From an uncultured Roseibium sp. (GTDB lineage: Bacteria > Pseudomonadota > Alphaproteobacteria > Rhizobiales > Stappiaceae), in the NCBI RefSeq assembly GCF_947494555.1, contig NZ_CANLVF010000003.1, forward strand, positions 744,001 to 808,000: 64,000 bases of DNA, in the 5' to 3' direction. The notes beneath the pieces were generated by a model, which worked only from the letters and a program-made list of their open reading frames with translations, was not told where the DNA came from and did not search any database. Shown here in pieces: positions 10,644 to 19,723 of the stretch (its first letter is position 1; every line of letters begins with the position of its first letter). The position numbers were made by a program, and so were the translations under genes.

Positions 10644-11195
10644 TCACTCGGCAGGTAGCGGCTTGGGCGCTCCGGACTGCTCTCTCAGATAGGCGATCAT
10701 GTCTGCGCGCTCTTCCGGCTTGCGCAACCCGGCGAAGCCCATCGAGGTACCGTTGATGTATTTCTTCGGAGCCTGGAGAAAATTGTTCAGGGACTCGTAG
10801 GTCCACTCCGGGTTCTCCTCGCCGTATGTCGTCATTGCCGACGAATACCGGAAACCTTCATGGCCACCCGGCTTACGGCCGACGATGTCCCAGAGCGCCG
10901 GTCCAACCTTGTTGGCTCCGCCGTCATCGAAGGTGTGGCACGCAGTGCATTTCTTGGCGACATTTGCACCTTCCGATGCAGACGCTGCGAGCAGAAGTTC
11001 GGAAATCGGTACGACGTCCGGCTCGGCTTCGACCGTCGACGTTGCATCCGAAGCCGCTTCCACGACGATTTCGTAACCCGGTTTTCCGGGTATCGTCGGG
11101 TGGAAGATGATGTCGGATACGATCCCAACACCCATTGTCAGAATAAGAACCATCAGAACCGCACCAGCGGCCTTGTTCAGCGTGAAGGAATCCAT
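10644..11195 (-). CDS. cycM: Membrane-anchored c-type cytochrome, CycM-like
   Basis: Class I cytochrome c of 183 residues tethered to the inner membrane and facing the periplasm. It probably carries electrons between the bc1 complex and an aa3-type oxidase, as described for CycM of Bradyrhizobium. An uncleaved N-terminal membrane helix (about 9-30) is followed by a linker and one haem site CTACH. Met ligand candidates lie in the C-terminal part (NGTSMGFAGLRKPEE). The ATG at 11195 (MDSFTLNKAAGAV) has GGAGAG directly upstream. An in-frame ATG at 11216 is less likely. It is divergent from kdsB. Confidence 0.9.
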   Translation of the reverse strand: MDSFTLNKAAGAVLMVLILTMGVGIVSDIIFHPTIPGKPGYEIVVEAASDATSTVEAEPDVVPISELLLAASASEGANVAKKCTACHTFDDGGANKVGPALWDIVGRKPGGHEGFRYSSAMTTYGEENPEWTYESLNNFLQAPKKYINGTSMGFAGLRKPEERADMIAYLREQSGAPKPLPAE

Positions 11196-11381
11196 TCTCT
11201 CCGGCTCCAAGCTCATACGCGCCCGGGCCCGCGATACCGATCGCGAACCCTATCAGCTTTTGTAAATTTGCCGGAACCTACAAATTTTTTGACCTCGCTG
11301 TCCATAGCTTTAAAAGGGCAACTGATATGACAAACGGACGCGGCAGGTTTTTTTAGCTAGAAATCATCGCGGCACCGCCCA

Positions 11382-12128
11382 ATGGAGACCCGATTGACAG
11401 CAGCACTGGTGATCATCCCTGCCCGACTCGCGGCGACCCGCCTGCCACGCAAGATTCTTGCGGACATCTGCGGAAAACCGATGATCGTTCGCGTGGTCGA
11501 GCAGGCATTGCAGGCCGACATAGGACCCGTGGCGGTCGCCTGCGATCACGTCGAAATTGCAGAAGCAGTGACAGATCACGGCGGCAAGGCCATTTTGACC
11601 CGCACCGATCACGTATCCGGCTCCGATCGTATCCAGGAGGCTGCCGAACTGCTGGATCCCGAAGGGCGATTCGACGTTATCCTGAATGTGCAGGGAGACG
11701 TCCCGCTCATCGAACCGGGCGCAATTCGCGCCGCCTTCGCGCCTCTGGAAATCCCGGACGTTTCGATCGGCACGATCATGACGGAAATTACGGAACAGAG
11801 ATTCCGTGACGATCCCAGTTTCGTAAAGGCCGTAACGACGCCCAACGGCCAGGGTCATCACAGAGCGCTGTATTTCACCCGGACAACGGCTCCCGGCGGC
11901 GAGGGCGTGCTTTATCAGCATATCGGCGTTTATGCTTATAGAAGGTCCGCACTCGACCGGTTTGTCCGCCTTCCTCCGTCCCCGCTGGAGCAGCGCGAGA
12001 AGCTGGAACAGTTGCGCGCGCTTGAAGCAGGCATGCGCATTGACGTTTCAATCATTGACAGCGCCCCCATGGATGTGAACACACCTGAAGACCTGGAGCG
12101 CGCCCGAGCCGCCTACCAGACCCTATGA
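11382..12128 (+). CDS. kdsB: 3-deoxy-manno-octulosonate cytidylyltransferase
   Basis: Activates Kdo with CTP to CMP-Kdo for lipopolysaccharide inner core synthesis in the cytoplasm. The N-terminus has the nucleotidyltransferase motif IPARLAATRLPRKIL. Further family motifs are DHVSGSDRIQEAA, NVQGDVPLIEP and YQHIGVYAYRR. The length of 248 residues is normal. The ATG at 11382 has a poor ribosome site. A TTG at 11394 sits 6 nt after GGAG and may be the real start, giving 244 residues. It heads a short rightward run with pheA and a PfkB-family kinase. Confidence 0.95.
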   Translation: METRLTAALVIIPARLAATRLPRKILADICGKPMIVRVVEQALQADIGPVAVACDHVEIAEAVTDHGGKAILTRTDHVSGSDRIQEAAELLDPEGRFDVILNVQGDVPLIEPGAIRAAFAPLEIPDVSIGTIMTEITEQRFRDDPSFVKAVTTPNGQGHHRALYFTRTTAPGGEGVLYQHIGVYAYRRSALDRFVRLPPSPLEQREKLEQLRALEAGMRIDVSIIDSAPMDVNTPEDLERARAAYQTL

Positions 12129-12156
12129 ACCAGACTGCCAGAACGCGAAAAGATCC

Positions 12157-13047
12157 ATGACAGACAGAAAGAAAATTGTATTTCAGGGAGAAACCGGCGC
12201 AAATTCCCATATGGCCTGCCGGAGTGTCTATCCGGACTATGAGGCTATTCCCTGCGCGACGTTCGAGGATTGCTTTTCCGCGATGGCCGACGGTACAGCC
12301 GACCTTGCCATGATACCGATCGAGAATTCCGTTGCCGGCCGCGTGGCGGATATCCATCACCTGCTGCCGAAATCCGACCTGCACATCATCGGCGAATATT
12401 TCATGCCGATCCGGTTTCAGCTGATGGCCCCAAAGGGCGCAACTGTGCAGTCGCTGAAGAAGGTTCAAAGCCATATTCACGCTTTGGGTCAGTGCCGCAA
12501 CATCATCCGCGAGCTGGGCCTGACGGCCGTTGTCGGCGGCGACACGGCCGGATCCGCGCGTCAGGTCGCCGATCTCAACGATCCGACAGTGGGTGCCTTC
12601 GCGCCTGAAATGGCCGCGGAGATTTACGGGCTCGACATTCTGCGGCGGGACGTGGAGGATGCGGCACACAACACGACACGCTTTGTGATCCTGTCACGCG
12701 AGAAGATGGAAGCGGCCCATAACGGGCAGCCGGTTATCTCGACATTCATCTTCAGGGTCCGCAACGTGCCGGCTGCGCTTTACAAGGCGCTTGGCGGGTT
12801 TGCGACCAACGGCGTCAACATGACCAAGCTGGAATCCTATCAGCTGGAAGGCCAGTTCTTCGCTTCGATGTTTTATGCGGACGTTGAAGGTCATCCGGAA
12901 GATCCCGCAGTCGGCCTAGCCCTTGAAGAACTTGCCTTTTTCTGCGCAGAACTGAACATTCTCGGCGTTTATCGCGCAAGCCCGTTCCGGGACAAGATCA
13001 AGGAACCGGAAGCCAATCGCGCCCTGCGTCCCAATCCACATTCCTGA
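12157..13047 (+). CDS. pheA: Prephenate dehydratase (monofunctional, ACT regulated)
   Basis: Converts prephenate to phenylpyruvate in phenylalanine synthesis. The 296-residue protein has a catalytic PDT domain (about 5-185) beginning VFQGETGANSHMA and ending with the conserved TRF motif in NTTRFVIL. A C-terminal ACT domain (about 200-280) includes KLESYQLEG, the position of the family ESRP motif that binds phenylalanine, so feedback inhibition is expected. There is no chorismate mutase domain. It starts 28 bp after kdsB, probably in the same transcript. Confidence 0.95.
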   Translation: MTDRKKIVFQGETGANSHMACRSVYPDYEAIPCATFEDCFSAMADGTADLAMIPIENSVAGRVADIHHLLPKSDLHIIGEYFMPIRFQLMAPKGATVQSLKKVQSHIHALGQCRNIIRELGLTAVVGGDTAGSARQVADLNDPTVGAFAPEMAAEIYGLDILRRDVEDAAHNTTRFVILSREKMEAAHNGQPVISTFIFRVRNVPAALYKALGGFATNGVNMTKLESYQLEGQFFASMFYADVEGHPEDPAVGLALEELAFFCAELNILGVYRASPFRDKIKEPEANRALRPNPHS

Positions 13048-13079
13048 ACCTGTGCAAGCAGTGAGCAACAGAGGTATTT

Positions 13080-14081
13080 ATGACCGAAACGAGATTTGAT
13101 GCGCTGTGCATCGGCAATGCGATTTGCGACGTCTTCGCCCATGTCGAAGAAGATTTCCTGGTTCGGGAAAATCTGGTCAAGGGGTCCATGCGGCTGATCG
13201 ACACCGAAGAAGCGGTGCGTCTGTTCGACAAGATGGGCCAGACCGTGCGCATCTCCGGTGGCAGCGCGGGCAACACGGCGGCAGGCATTGCCTCGCTTGG
13301 CGGCAAGCCCGCCTATTTCGGGAAGGTTGCCGAAGATGAACTTGGCGACAGCTACTATCACGACATGAACGGGACAGGCGTTTATTTCAACACGCCCCGC
13401 CTGGTGGAAGGCAACCCGACCGCACGTTCGATGATCCTGATCACGCCCGACGGCGAGCGGACAATGAACACGTATCTCGGCGCTTGCGTCGAATTCGGCA
13501 CGACCGACGTTGACGAAGAGGTCGTTGCCGCATCGGCGGTGACCTACATGGAAGGATATCTGTGGGATCCTGAAGAGGCCAAGAAGGCCTTTTTGAAGGC
13601 CGCAGACGTCGCGCATGCGAACGGGCGGAAAGTCGCGATCACCTTGTCGGATTCCTTTTGCGTCGACAGGTATCGCGGCGAGTTCCAGGCGCTCCTAACG
13701 GACGGTGTTGTGGATCTCATGTTCGCAAATGAACATGAGCTCAAGGCGCTCTACCAAACGTCGGATCTCGATAGCGCTATCTCGGGAGCGCGCGAGACCG
13801 GAGCGCTCACCGCCCTGACGCTCGGCTCTGAAGGAGCCATGGCATTTAAGGGAGACGAAACCGTCAAGGTTGCCGCGCAGACTGTCGACAACGTCGTCGA
13901 CCTGACGGGTGCAGGTGACCTGTTTGCGTCCGGTTTCCTCTTCGGTCTGGCGCGGGACTACAAGCTCGGAGATGCTGCCGAACTCGGCTGCCTGTGCGCC
14001 GCCAACGTCATCAGCCATGTCGGCGCACGCCCGGAAAAGCCGCTCAAAAACGTTGCCGCACAGGGCGGATTTGAAATCTGA
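13080..14081 (+). CDS. PfkB-family sugar/nucleoside kinase (adenosine-kinase-like)
   Basis: A 333-residue ribokinase-fold kinase, closest in layout to adenosine kinases of alphaproteobacteria. The N-terminal motif is CIGNAICDVFAHV, the glycine-rich block is SGGSAGNTAAGIASLGG, and the C-terminal catalytic signature is DLTGAGDLFASGFLFG with the Asp base in GAGD. An AGAGG ribosome site precedes the ATG. It is the last gene of the rightward run and is followed within 3 bp by a strong hairpin terminator. The substrate (adenosine or a sugar) cannot be fixed from sequence alone. Confidence 0.9.
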   Translation: MTETRFDALCIGNAICDVFAHVEEDFLVRENLVKGSMRLIDTEEAVRLFDKMGQTVRISGGSAGNTAAGIASLGGKPAYFGKVAEDELGDSYYHDMNGTGVYFNTPRLVEGNPTARSMILITPDGERTMNTYLGACVEFGTTDVDEEVVAASAVTYMEGYLWDPEEAKKAFLKAADVAHANGRKVAITLSDSFCVDRYRGEFQALLTDGVVDLMFANEHELKALYQTSDLDSAISGARETGALTALTLGSEGAMAFKGDETVKVAAQTVDNVVDLTGAGDLFASGFLFGLARDYKLGDAAELGCLCAANVISHVGARPEKPLKNVAAQGGFEI

Positions 14082-14083
14082 TC

Positions 14084-14120
14084 AAAAAAAGAAGGCGGTC
14101 TAAATGACCGCCTTTTTGTT
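14084..14120. terminator. Bidirectional Rho-independent terminator
   Basis: AAGGCGGTC (14092-14100) pairs perfectly with GACCGCCTT (14106-14114) around a 5-nt loop. An A-run lies on the left and a T-run on the right. It lies between the convergent kinase and gpmA genes and can stop both transcripts. Confidence 0.9.
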
Positions 14121-14138
14121 ACTGCGTGCAACCGAGCA

Positions 14139-14759
14139 TCAGTCAGCCAGATCCTGCACACTCATGACACCGCCATTTTCGTCCAGCCGGTAGACGATGG
14201 GTGTTCCGGTCCCGAGTTCTCTTTTCAGGATTTCTTCAGAGCTCAGGCCCTCAAGCTCCATGATAAGCGATCTCAGTGAGTTGCCGTGCGCTGAGACGAG
14301 TGTTCGCTTGCCTGCAAGTACGCGAGGAAGAATTTCCGCCTTGTAGTAGGGCAGGACGCGTTCCGCGGTCATCTTCAGGCTTTCGCCACCGGGAGGTGGC
14401 ACGTCGTAGGACCGGCGCCAGATGTGCACCTGCTCTTCGCCGAACTCCTGACGCGCCTGATCCTTGTTCATGCCGGTCAGATCACCGTAGTCCCGTTCGT
14501 TCAGCGCTTGATCCTTCAGTGTTTCCAGACCGGACTGGCCGAGCTCACCCAGGATGATATCAAGTGTCCTCTGCGCACGGGACAGCACCGATGTGAACGC
14601 AATATCGAACTCCAGCTTCAGATCCCGCAATTGCTGGCCCGCCTTGTGCGCCTCAGAGACGCCCTGCTCGGTCAGGCCCGGATCCTTCCAGCCCGTGAAC
14701 AGGTTCTTCAAATTCCACTCGCTCTGTCCGTGACGGACAAGTACAAGAAGGCGTTCCAT
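14139..14759 (-). CDS. gpmA: 2,3-bisphosphoglycerate-dependent phosphoglycerate mutase
   Basis: Interconverts 3- and 2-phosphoglycerate in glycolysis/gluconeogenesis. The N-terminal phosphohistidine motif is [12 protein letters not shown]. Other family motifs are [42 protein letters not shown] and the second active-site His in [11 protein letters not shown]. At 206 residues it is the short form common in alphaproteobacteria. The ATG has AAGGAG at ideal spacing. It follows dapB by 27 bp and probably shares its transcript. Confidence 0.95.
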   Translation of the reverse strand: MERLLVLVRHGQSEWNLKNLFTGWKDPGLTEQGVSEAHKAGQQLRDLKLEFDIAFTSVLSRAQRTLDIILGELGQSGLETLKDQALNERDYGDLTGMNKDQARQEFGEEQVHIWRRSYDVPPPGGESLKMTAERVLPYYKAEILPRVLAGKRTLVSAHGNSLRSLIMELEGLSSEEILKRELGTGTPIVYRLDENGGVMSVQDLAD

Positions 14760-14786
14760 GCCGTTCTCCTTAAACTAGATAAATCG

Positions 14787-15599
14787 TCATGCGTTCAGGC
14801 CGAGGACATCGGCCATCGAATAAAATCCGGGTTTTTGGTCAAATCCCCAAAGCGCCGCTTTTACTGCTCCGCGCGCAAACAGCTGCCGGTCCTCGGCGCG
14901 ATGGGTGAGTTCAATACGTTCGCCCTGACCGGCGAAGACGACCGAATGCTCGCCAATCACCGATCCGCCCCGCAGGGTGGCGAAGCCGATGTCACCGGTT
15001 TTTCTGGGATCCATGATGCCGTCACGAGATCGCACAGAATGAGTTGGCAGGTCTATGCCACGCCCTTCCGCTGCGGCCTGCCCCAGCAGAAGCGCTGTGC
15101 CGGACGGTGCATCGACCTTGTGTTTGTGATGCATTTCAATAACTTCGATATCGAAGTCCGAATCGAGCGCAGCCGCGGCCTTGCGAACGAGGCTTGCCAG
15201 CAGATTCACGCCAAGGCTCATATTGCCCGACTTGATGATACGCGCATGCCGCGCAGCGGCTTTCAGAGGCTCGTCTTCACCATCTGCCCAGCCAGTCGTA
15301 CCGATAACATGAACAATGCGTGCCTGCGCAGCAAGTTCTGCGAACCAGAGCGTTGCAGCCGGAGCGGTAAAGTCCAGGACGCCGTCGGAATTTGCAAAAG
15401 CCGTCAGGGGATCGTCGGAAACAGCAACACCAAGCGGACCGACACCAGCAAGTTCACCGGCGTCCTTGCCAAGAAATTCGGAGCCTTCCCGCTCAATTGC
15501 GGCAACGACTTCCGTGCCGTCCTGCTCCGTCACTGCCTGCGTCAATGCGCGCCCCATCCTGCCGCCGGCGCCGACGATTACCAAGCGCATATGACCCAT
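14787..15599 (-). CDS. dapB: 4-hydroxy-tetrahydrodipicolinate reductase
   Basis: NAD(P)H-dependent reductase in lysine and diaminopimelate synthesis. The 270-residue product begins with the Rossmann motif [11 protein letters not shown] and contains the DapB signature [16 protein letters not shown], which carries the catalytic His and Lys. The ATG at 15599 lies 5 nt after AGAGGA. ATG at 15590 and GTG at 15617 are alternatives with worse spacing. It is upstream of gpmA on the same strand. Confidence 0.95.
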   Translation of the reverse strand: MGHMRLVIVGAGGRMGRALTQAVTEQDGTEVVAAIEREGSEFLGKDAGELAGVGPLGVAVSDDPLTAFANSDGVLDFTAPAATLWFAELAAQARIVHVIGTTGWADGEDEPLKAAARHARIIKSGNMSLGVNLLASLVRKAAAALDSDFDIEVIEMHHKHKVDAPSGTALLLGQAAAEGRGIDLPTHSVRSRDGIMDPRKTGDIGFATLRGGSVIGEHSVVFAGQGERIELTHRAEDRQLFARGAVKAALWGFDQKPGFYSMADVLGLNA

Positions 15600-15762
15600 G
15601 CCTATCCTCTTTCTCACTATTCGCCAGCGGGTATAGCAGCTTCGCCGGAAGAGGCAAATCCATGTTCAGGTATCAGCGGCTATTCTCGATTGCCGCCCTA
15701 TGAGACACGGTTCAAAAACCGGATATGCGCGACATCGGCAGGGGGCTGTTTTGGCGGCGCGC

Positions 15763-15800
15763 AAAGAAAAACGCACGAAAGACGATGCCCTTCGCGCGTT
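15763..15800 (-). terminator. Rho-independent terminator after pnp
   Basis: Read leftward, AACGCGCGAAGG pairs over 12 positions (two G-U) with CTTTCGTGCGTT around a 7-nt loop and is followed by TTTCTTT. It is 25 bp beyond the pnp stop. Confidence 0.8.
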
Positions 15801-15824
15801 CCTTTTTAGAAAATGCAGATAAGC

Positions 15825-17951
15825 TTATTCTGCGGTTTCTTTTTCGATTTCCTTGCCGCTCTCCTGGTCGACGACTTTCATAGACAGGCGAACCTTGCCA
15901 CGCTCATCGAAGCCCATCAGCTTGACCCAGACCTTGTCGCCTTCCTTGACGACGTCGGTGACCTTGCCGACTTTGCGGGGTGCCAGCTGCGAGATATGCA
16001 CCAGGCCGTCCTTCGCGCCGAAGAAGTTGACGAATGCACCGAAGTCAACGCACTTGACGACCGTACCTTCGTAGATCACACCGACTTCCGGCTCCGCCGC
16101 GATGGAGTTGATCCAGTTGACGGCCGCCTTGATCGCTTTGCCGTCCGAGGACGCGATCTTGACAGTGCCATCGTCTTCGATGTTGACCTTCGCGCCGGTC
16201 TTTTCGACGATTTCGCGAATGACCTTGCCGCCCGAGCCGATAACTTCACGGATCTTGTCGACCGGAATTTTCATCATTTCGATGCGCGGTGCATGTTCAC
16301 CCAGCTCCGAACGGGCCTCGGTGATCGCATTGGCCATCTCGCCGAGAATGTGGATGCGCCCATCCTTCGCCTGACCCAGAGCGACCTTCATGATCTCTTC
16401 GGTGATACCGTCGATCTTGATGTCCATCTGGAGCGAGGTGATGCCGCCTTCGGTGCCGGCCACCTTGAAGTCCATGTCGCCGAGGTGATCTTCGTCGCCG
16501 AGAATGTCGGACAGAACGGCAAAGCGGTCACCGTCCTTGATCAGGCCCATCGCGATACCCGCAACCGGTGCCTTCAGCGGGACACCTGCATCCATCAGCG
16601 CCAGCGATGTGCCGCAGACGGTTGCCATGGAGGACGACCCGTTGGATTCGGTGATTTCGGATACGACACGCAGCGTGTACGGGAAATCGTGGTGCTGAGG
16701 CAGCATCGGGTTGATCGCACGCCAGGCCAGCTTGCCGTGACCGATTTCGCGGCGTCCCGGAGAGCCCATGCGGCCCGTTTCACCGACCGAATAGGGCGGG
16801 AAGTTGTAGTGCAGCATGAAGTGCGACTTCACGGTGCCTTCCAGCAGGTCGATGAACTGCTCGTCTTCACCCGTACCAAGCGTTGCGACCACGAGACCCT
16901 GGGTTTCACCGCGCGTGAAGAGCGACGAACCATGTGCGCGCGGCAGAATGCCGACTTCGGAGGAGATGGCGCGCACAGTGGAAAGATCGCGGCCGTCGAT
17001 ACGTGTGCCGGTGTCGAGGATGGCGCCACGAACGATCTCTGCTTCCAGTTTCTTGAACTGCTCGCCGAGAACGGTGCCTTCCGGTGCCTCGCCTTCTGCG
17101 GCGTTGGTGATCAGGGCCTCAACAACCTTCGCCTTGGCGGCGTCGACAGCGTTCTTGCGGTCGGTCTTTGAGGTGATCTTGTAGGCAGCCGTCAGTTCGT
17201 CTGCAGCCATGGCCTTGACCTTGCCGAACAGGTCGGAATGGTCCGGTATTGAAAGTTCACGCGGCTCTTTCGCTGCGGTTTCGGCCAGCTTGATGATCGC
17301 GTCGATCACGGTCTGGAAACCCTTGTGACCGAACATCACCGCGCCGAGCATGGTGTCTTCGTCCAGTTCCTTGGCTTCCGATTCCACCATGAGAACCGCG
17401 TCATTCGTGCCGGCGACTACAAGGTCGAGAGCGCTCTCCGGCATGTCGTCGACAGCCGGGTTCAGCACATATTCGCCGTTGATGTAACCGACGCGTGCAC
17501 CGCCGATCGGGCCCATGAACGGAACGCCCGACAGCGTCAGCGCAGCAGAGGCTGCAACCATCGCCAGAATGTCCGGTGCGTTTTCCATGTCATGGGACAG
17601 GACGGTGATCACAACCTGGGTGTCGTTCTTGTAACCATCAGCAAAGAGCGGGCGGATCGGCCGGTCGATCAGACGGGAGGTGAGCGTCTCGTGCTCCGAC
17701 GGGCGGCCTTCGCGCTTGAAATAACCGCCCGGGATCTTACCGGCGGCAAACGCCTTTTCCTGGTAGTTCACAGTGAGCGGGAAAAAATCCTGTCCGGGCC
17801 GCGGCTCCTTTGCGGAGACGACGGTCGCCAGAACCTTGGTTTCGCCATAGGTCGCCATAACTGCGCCATCGGCTTGACGGGCAACCTTGCCCGTCTCGAG
17901 AACGAGCGGCCGTCCGCCCCACTCGACTTCCACACGATGAATATCAAACAT
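15825..17951 (-). CDS. pnp: Polynucleotide phosphorylase
   Basis: 3'-5' exoribonuclease using phosphate, a core part of the RNA degradosome. The 708-residue protein has two RNase PH domains ([15 protein letters not shown] in the first, [13 protein letters not shown] and [12 protein letters not shown] in the second). A KH domain follows ([20 protein letters not shown]), then an S1 domain ([19 protein letters not shown]). Two adjacent ATG codons exist. The second (17951) is better spaced from AAGGA and gives the usual [11 protein letters not shown] start. It is transcribed from the same strand as rpsO but separated by a terminator and a structured leader. Confidence 0.97.
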   Translation of the reverse strand: MFDIHRVEVEWGGRPLVLETGKVARQADGAVMATYGETKVLATVVSAKEPRPGQDFFPLTVNYQEKAFAAGKIPGGYFKREGRPSEHETLTSRLIDRPIRPLFADGYKNDTQVVITVLSHDMENAPDILAMVAASAALTLSGVPFMGPIGGARVGYINGEYVLNPAVDDMPESALDLVVAGTNDAVLMVESEAKELDEDTMLGAVMFGHKGFQTVIDAIIKLAETAAKEPRELSIPDHSDLFGKVKAMAADELTAAYKITSKTDRKNAVDAAKAKVVEALITNAAEGEAPEGTVLGEQFKKLEAEIVRGAILDTGTRIDGRDLSTVRAISSEVGILPRAHGSSLFTRGETQGLVVATLGTGEDEQFIDLLEGTVKSHFMLHYNFPPYSVGETGRMGSPGRREIGHGKLAWRAINPMLPQHHDFPYTLRVVSEITESNGSSSMATVCGTSLALMDAGVPLKAPVAGIAMGLIKDGDRFAVLSDILGDEDHLGDMDFKVAGTEGGITSLQMDIKIDGITEEIMKVALGQAKDGRIHILGEMANAITEARSELGEHAPRIEMMKIPVDKIREVIGSGGKVIREIVEKTGAKVNIEDDGTVKIASSDGKAIKAAVNWINSIAAEPEVGVIYEGTVVKCVDFGAFVNFFGAKDGLVHISQLAPRKVGKVTDVVKEGDKVWVKLMGFDERGKVRLSMKVVDQESGKEIEKETAE

Positions 17952-18146
17952 CATCTGTCCTTACGTATTTGCCCGCTCCGCGCTGCTTTCGGTACAGCTT
18001 TCGCGAACAGGCACATTCCCGGTCGGCCCCGGATGGGCCGGTTACCGGCGGACAGGTCACGGGCAAGACAACGGGCTGCTTTCTTGGGTTCAAATCGAAA
18101 GAAGCCGGCAATCCTGCCCCATGACATGTCACGAGGTTTCTATAGA

Positions 18147-18286
18147 GCGTTTGCCGTCACTTGGAAACGCACTAACTGCCTGAAGTTTTTCCGAACCACA
18201 AATGGATTGCTGTTTTGAAGAAAACGCATTCAGGCCTTGAAGCGTTTCCGGACTTTCAAAGCCAACTTGCCTTTGATGGAAACGCT
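18147..18286 (-). promoter_or_regulatory. pnp leader with inverted GCGTTT/AAACGC stems
   Basis: Between rpsO and pnp, AGCGTTTCC and GGAAACGCT (18241-18249 with 18278-18286) are perfectly complementary and enclose an inner CAAAG/CTTTG stem. A second pair, GCGTTT/AAACGC, lies at 18147-18171, and a further AAACGC sits near 18219. Leftward transcription would fold the first into a long hairpin, recalling the RNase III-cut stem that lets PNPase control its own mRNA in E. coli. The function here is inference. The remaining 17955-18146 holds no gene I can see and presumably carries the pnp promoter. Confidence 0.4.
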
Positions 18287-18318
18287 AAAAAAAACGCGGT
18301 GGACACTCATCCACCGCG
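18287..18318 (-). terminator. Rho-independent terminator after rpsO
   Basis: Read leftward, CGCGGTGG (18311-18318) pairs perfectly with CCACCGCG (18295-18302) around an 8-nt loop and is followed by a run of eight T. It lies 16 bp after the rpsO stop. Confidence 0.92.
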
Positions 18319-18333
18319 CTTCAAATTTCAACC

Positions 18334-18603
18334 TTAGCGACGGATGCCAAGACGCTCGATGAGGGTCTTGTAACGCTCTTCGCTCTTGCCGCGCGTGTAG
18401 TCCAGAAGGGACCGGCGCTGCGCAACCATCTTCAGGAGACCGCGGCGGGAGTGATTGTCCTTGCCATGGCCCTTGAAGTGTTCGGTCAGGTTGTTGATGC
18501 GCTCGGTGAGGATCGCCACCTGGACTTCCGGAGAGCCGGTGTCGCCTTCCTTGGTCGCAAATTCCTTGATGAGCTCAGCTTTACGCTCTGTAGTAATCGA
18601 CAT
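18334..18603 (-). CDS. rpsO: 30S ribosomal protein S15
   Basis: Primary 16S rRNA-binding protein of the small subunit, 89 residues as is normal. Family landmarks are [17 protein letters not shown], the RNA-contacting [15 protein letters not shown] and [11 protein letters not shown]-like text ([14 protein letters not shown]). The start follows GAAAGGA. A structured leader lies directly upstream and a strong terminator downstream, so it is largely its own unit. In related genomes it normally follows truB directly; here a TauE/LysR pair lies between them. Confidence 0.98.
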   Translation of the reverse strand: MSITTERKAELIKEFATKEGDTGSPEVQVAILTERINNLTEHFKGHGKDNHSRRGLLKMVAQRRSLLDYTRGKSEERYKTLIERLGIRR

Positions 18604-18605
18604 CG

Positions 18606-18666
18606 CTCTTTCCTTTCAAAGAGAGAGGTCCGTTGACCGGACACGTTGAACTGCCGGAAAACCGGC
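18606..18666 (-). promoter_or_regulatory. Structured rpsO leader, possible S15 autoregulatory site
   Basis: Read leftward, three short hairpins follow one another: GCCGG-UUUU-CCGGC (18653-18666), GUCCG-GUCAA-CGGAC (18628-18642), and CUCUUU-GAAAGG-AAAGAG (18606-18623). The last loop holds the GAAAGG ribosome site. S15 represses its own translation through leader RNA structures in several bacteria. Whether this leader does so is inference. The rest of 18667-18857 shows no gene. Confidence 0.4.
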
Positions 18667-18857
18667 CAAATCCGGATGTCTCCAGAGCCGAGATGTCGTT
18701 CAGCAAAGGATCTTTCCGGATGCATCGGGCCTCAATGCCCAATGGCGGCGGTATATGGCAGAAAACGCAGGGAAAAGCTAGGAGATTCTTCGCCAATCCG
18801 GTCGACCGTTTTGCGTGGCATCAAATCTCTTCAACCTCCAAGGGAAATCAGCTCGCA

Positions 18858-19625
18858 TCAATGCGGGTGTGACAGCAACATGATCAAACTGTCAAAAAGC
18901 AGCTTGCCGCCGGCCAGCGCCAAAAAGCCGTAGACGAGTGCGGTAAACCGTCGTTGGTCAATGTGTCTGTGCAGCAAGGTGCCAACCGCTATGCCAAGAA
19001 GCAGCACCGGCGAAATGGCTGCGCTTACCACGAGACTTTCCAAAGACAGTTGCCCCATTGCCGCATAGGAGACGGACTTCAGTGCATTCATCGAGAAGAA
19101 GAACATGGTGTTTGTGCCGACAAAGAGGGACTTGTCCATCCGCTGGCTCAGCAGATAGCCCTTTACGGGCGGTCCGCCGGCATGCGCGACATAGCTTGCA
19201 AATCCGGACGTCGTGGCCATGAGGAACGCCGCACTTTGGCTGTGCTGCGGTTTCTCGGTCGAGCCATTTCGGGAAAGCAGATACTGCGCCACGAAGGAAA
19301 TGGCCAGGACGCCAACCGCGAGGCGGATCGTCTGGGCATCCATCCAGCGAAATGTCGCGAGGCCAATAGCCAGACCGACCAACGCGCCCGGCAACAAGGT
19401 GCGCACCACCGCCGCGTCCCAACGATGACGGTACTGCCACGCAACGATGATATCCGTCGCAATCAGCAGCGGCATCAGCACGGCAACGGCAAATTGCGGC
19501 GCCACGAAGAGGCTCATAAGCGGCACCGACAAGACGCCCAGCCCGCCGCCAAATCCGCTTTTCGACAATCCTGTCAGAAATATTGCAACAGCGGACAACA
19601 GGAAAAAAGACAGCGGCAAGGTCAC
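18858..19625 (-). CDS. TauE/SafE-family membrane permease (sulfite exporter-like)
   Basis: Polytopic inner-membrane protein of 255 residues with about eight hydrophobic segments. Typical family text is LTGLSKSGFGGGLGVLSVPLMSL near the N-terminus and FASYVAHAGGPPVKGYLL in the middle repeat. Family members move sulfite, sulfoacetate or other organosulfur anions; the substrate here is unknown. A GTG start at 19625 has an excellent AAAGGAG at 6 nt. An ATG at 19658 would add 11 residues but has a poor site. It is divergent from a LysR gene that probably controls it. Confidence 0.88.
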   Translation of the reverse strand: MTLPLSFFLLSAVAIFLTGLSKSGFGGGLGVLSVPLMSLFVAPQFAVAVLMPLLIATDIIVAWQYRHRWDAAVVRTLLPGALVGLAIGLATFRWMDAQTIRLAVGVLAISFVAQYLLSRNGSTEKPQHSQSAAFLMATTSGFASYVAHAGGPPVKGYLLSQRMDKSLFVGTNTMFFFSMNALKSVSYAAMGQLSLESLVVSAAISPVLLLGIAVGTLLHRHIDQRRFTALVYGFLALAGGKLLFDSLIMLLSHPH

Positions 19626-19668
19626 GATCGGCTCCTTTGGTGGAAGGAGCCAATCCATAGGCCTTGTT

Positions 19669-19722
19669 TTAAAATCCTGAAAACGATTTATTCTGCCACT
19701 TAAAATCCTGAAAGGAGATTTT
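19669..19722. promoter_or_regulatory. Putative LysR operators: 14-bp direct repeat plus palindrome
   Basis: TTAAAATCCTGAAA occurs twice (19669-19682 and 19700-19713), 31 bp apart or about three helical turns. The second copy is part of a palindrome AAAATC-N9-GATTTT (19702-19722) that overlaps the ribosome site of the LysR gene. This layout suits a LysR-type tetramer that controls the divergent TauE gene and represses itself. Confidence 0.5.
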
Positions 19723-19723
19723 A

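Noticed and set aside
14424-15809. Open frame of 461 codons on the + strand across gpmA and dapB
   Set aside because: It crosses two real genes and their boundary on the other strand; no family resemblance.
15813-17171. Open frame of 452 codons on the + strand opposite pnp
   Set aside because: Antisense shadow of the KH/S1 and PH domains of pnp, with unnatural His/Asp/Arg-rich composition.
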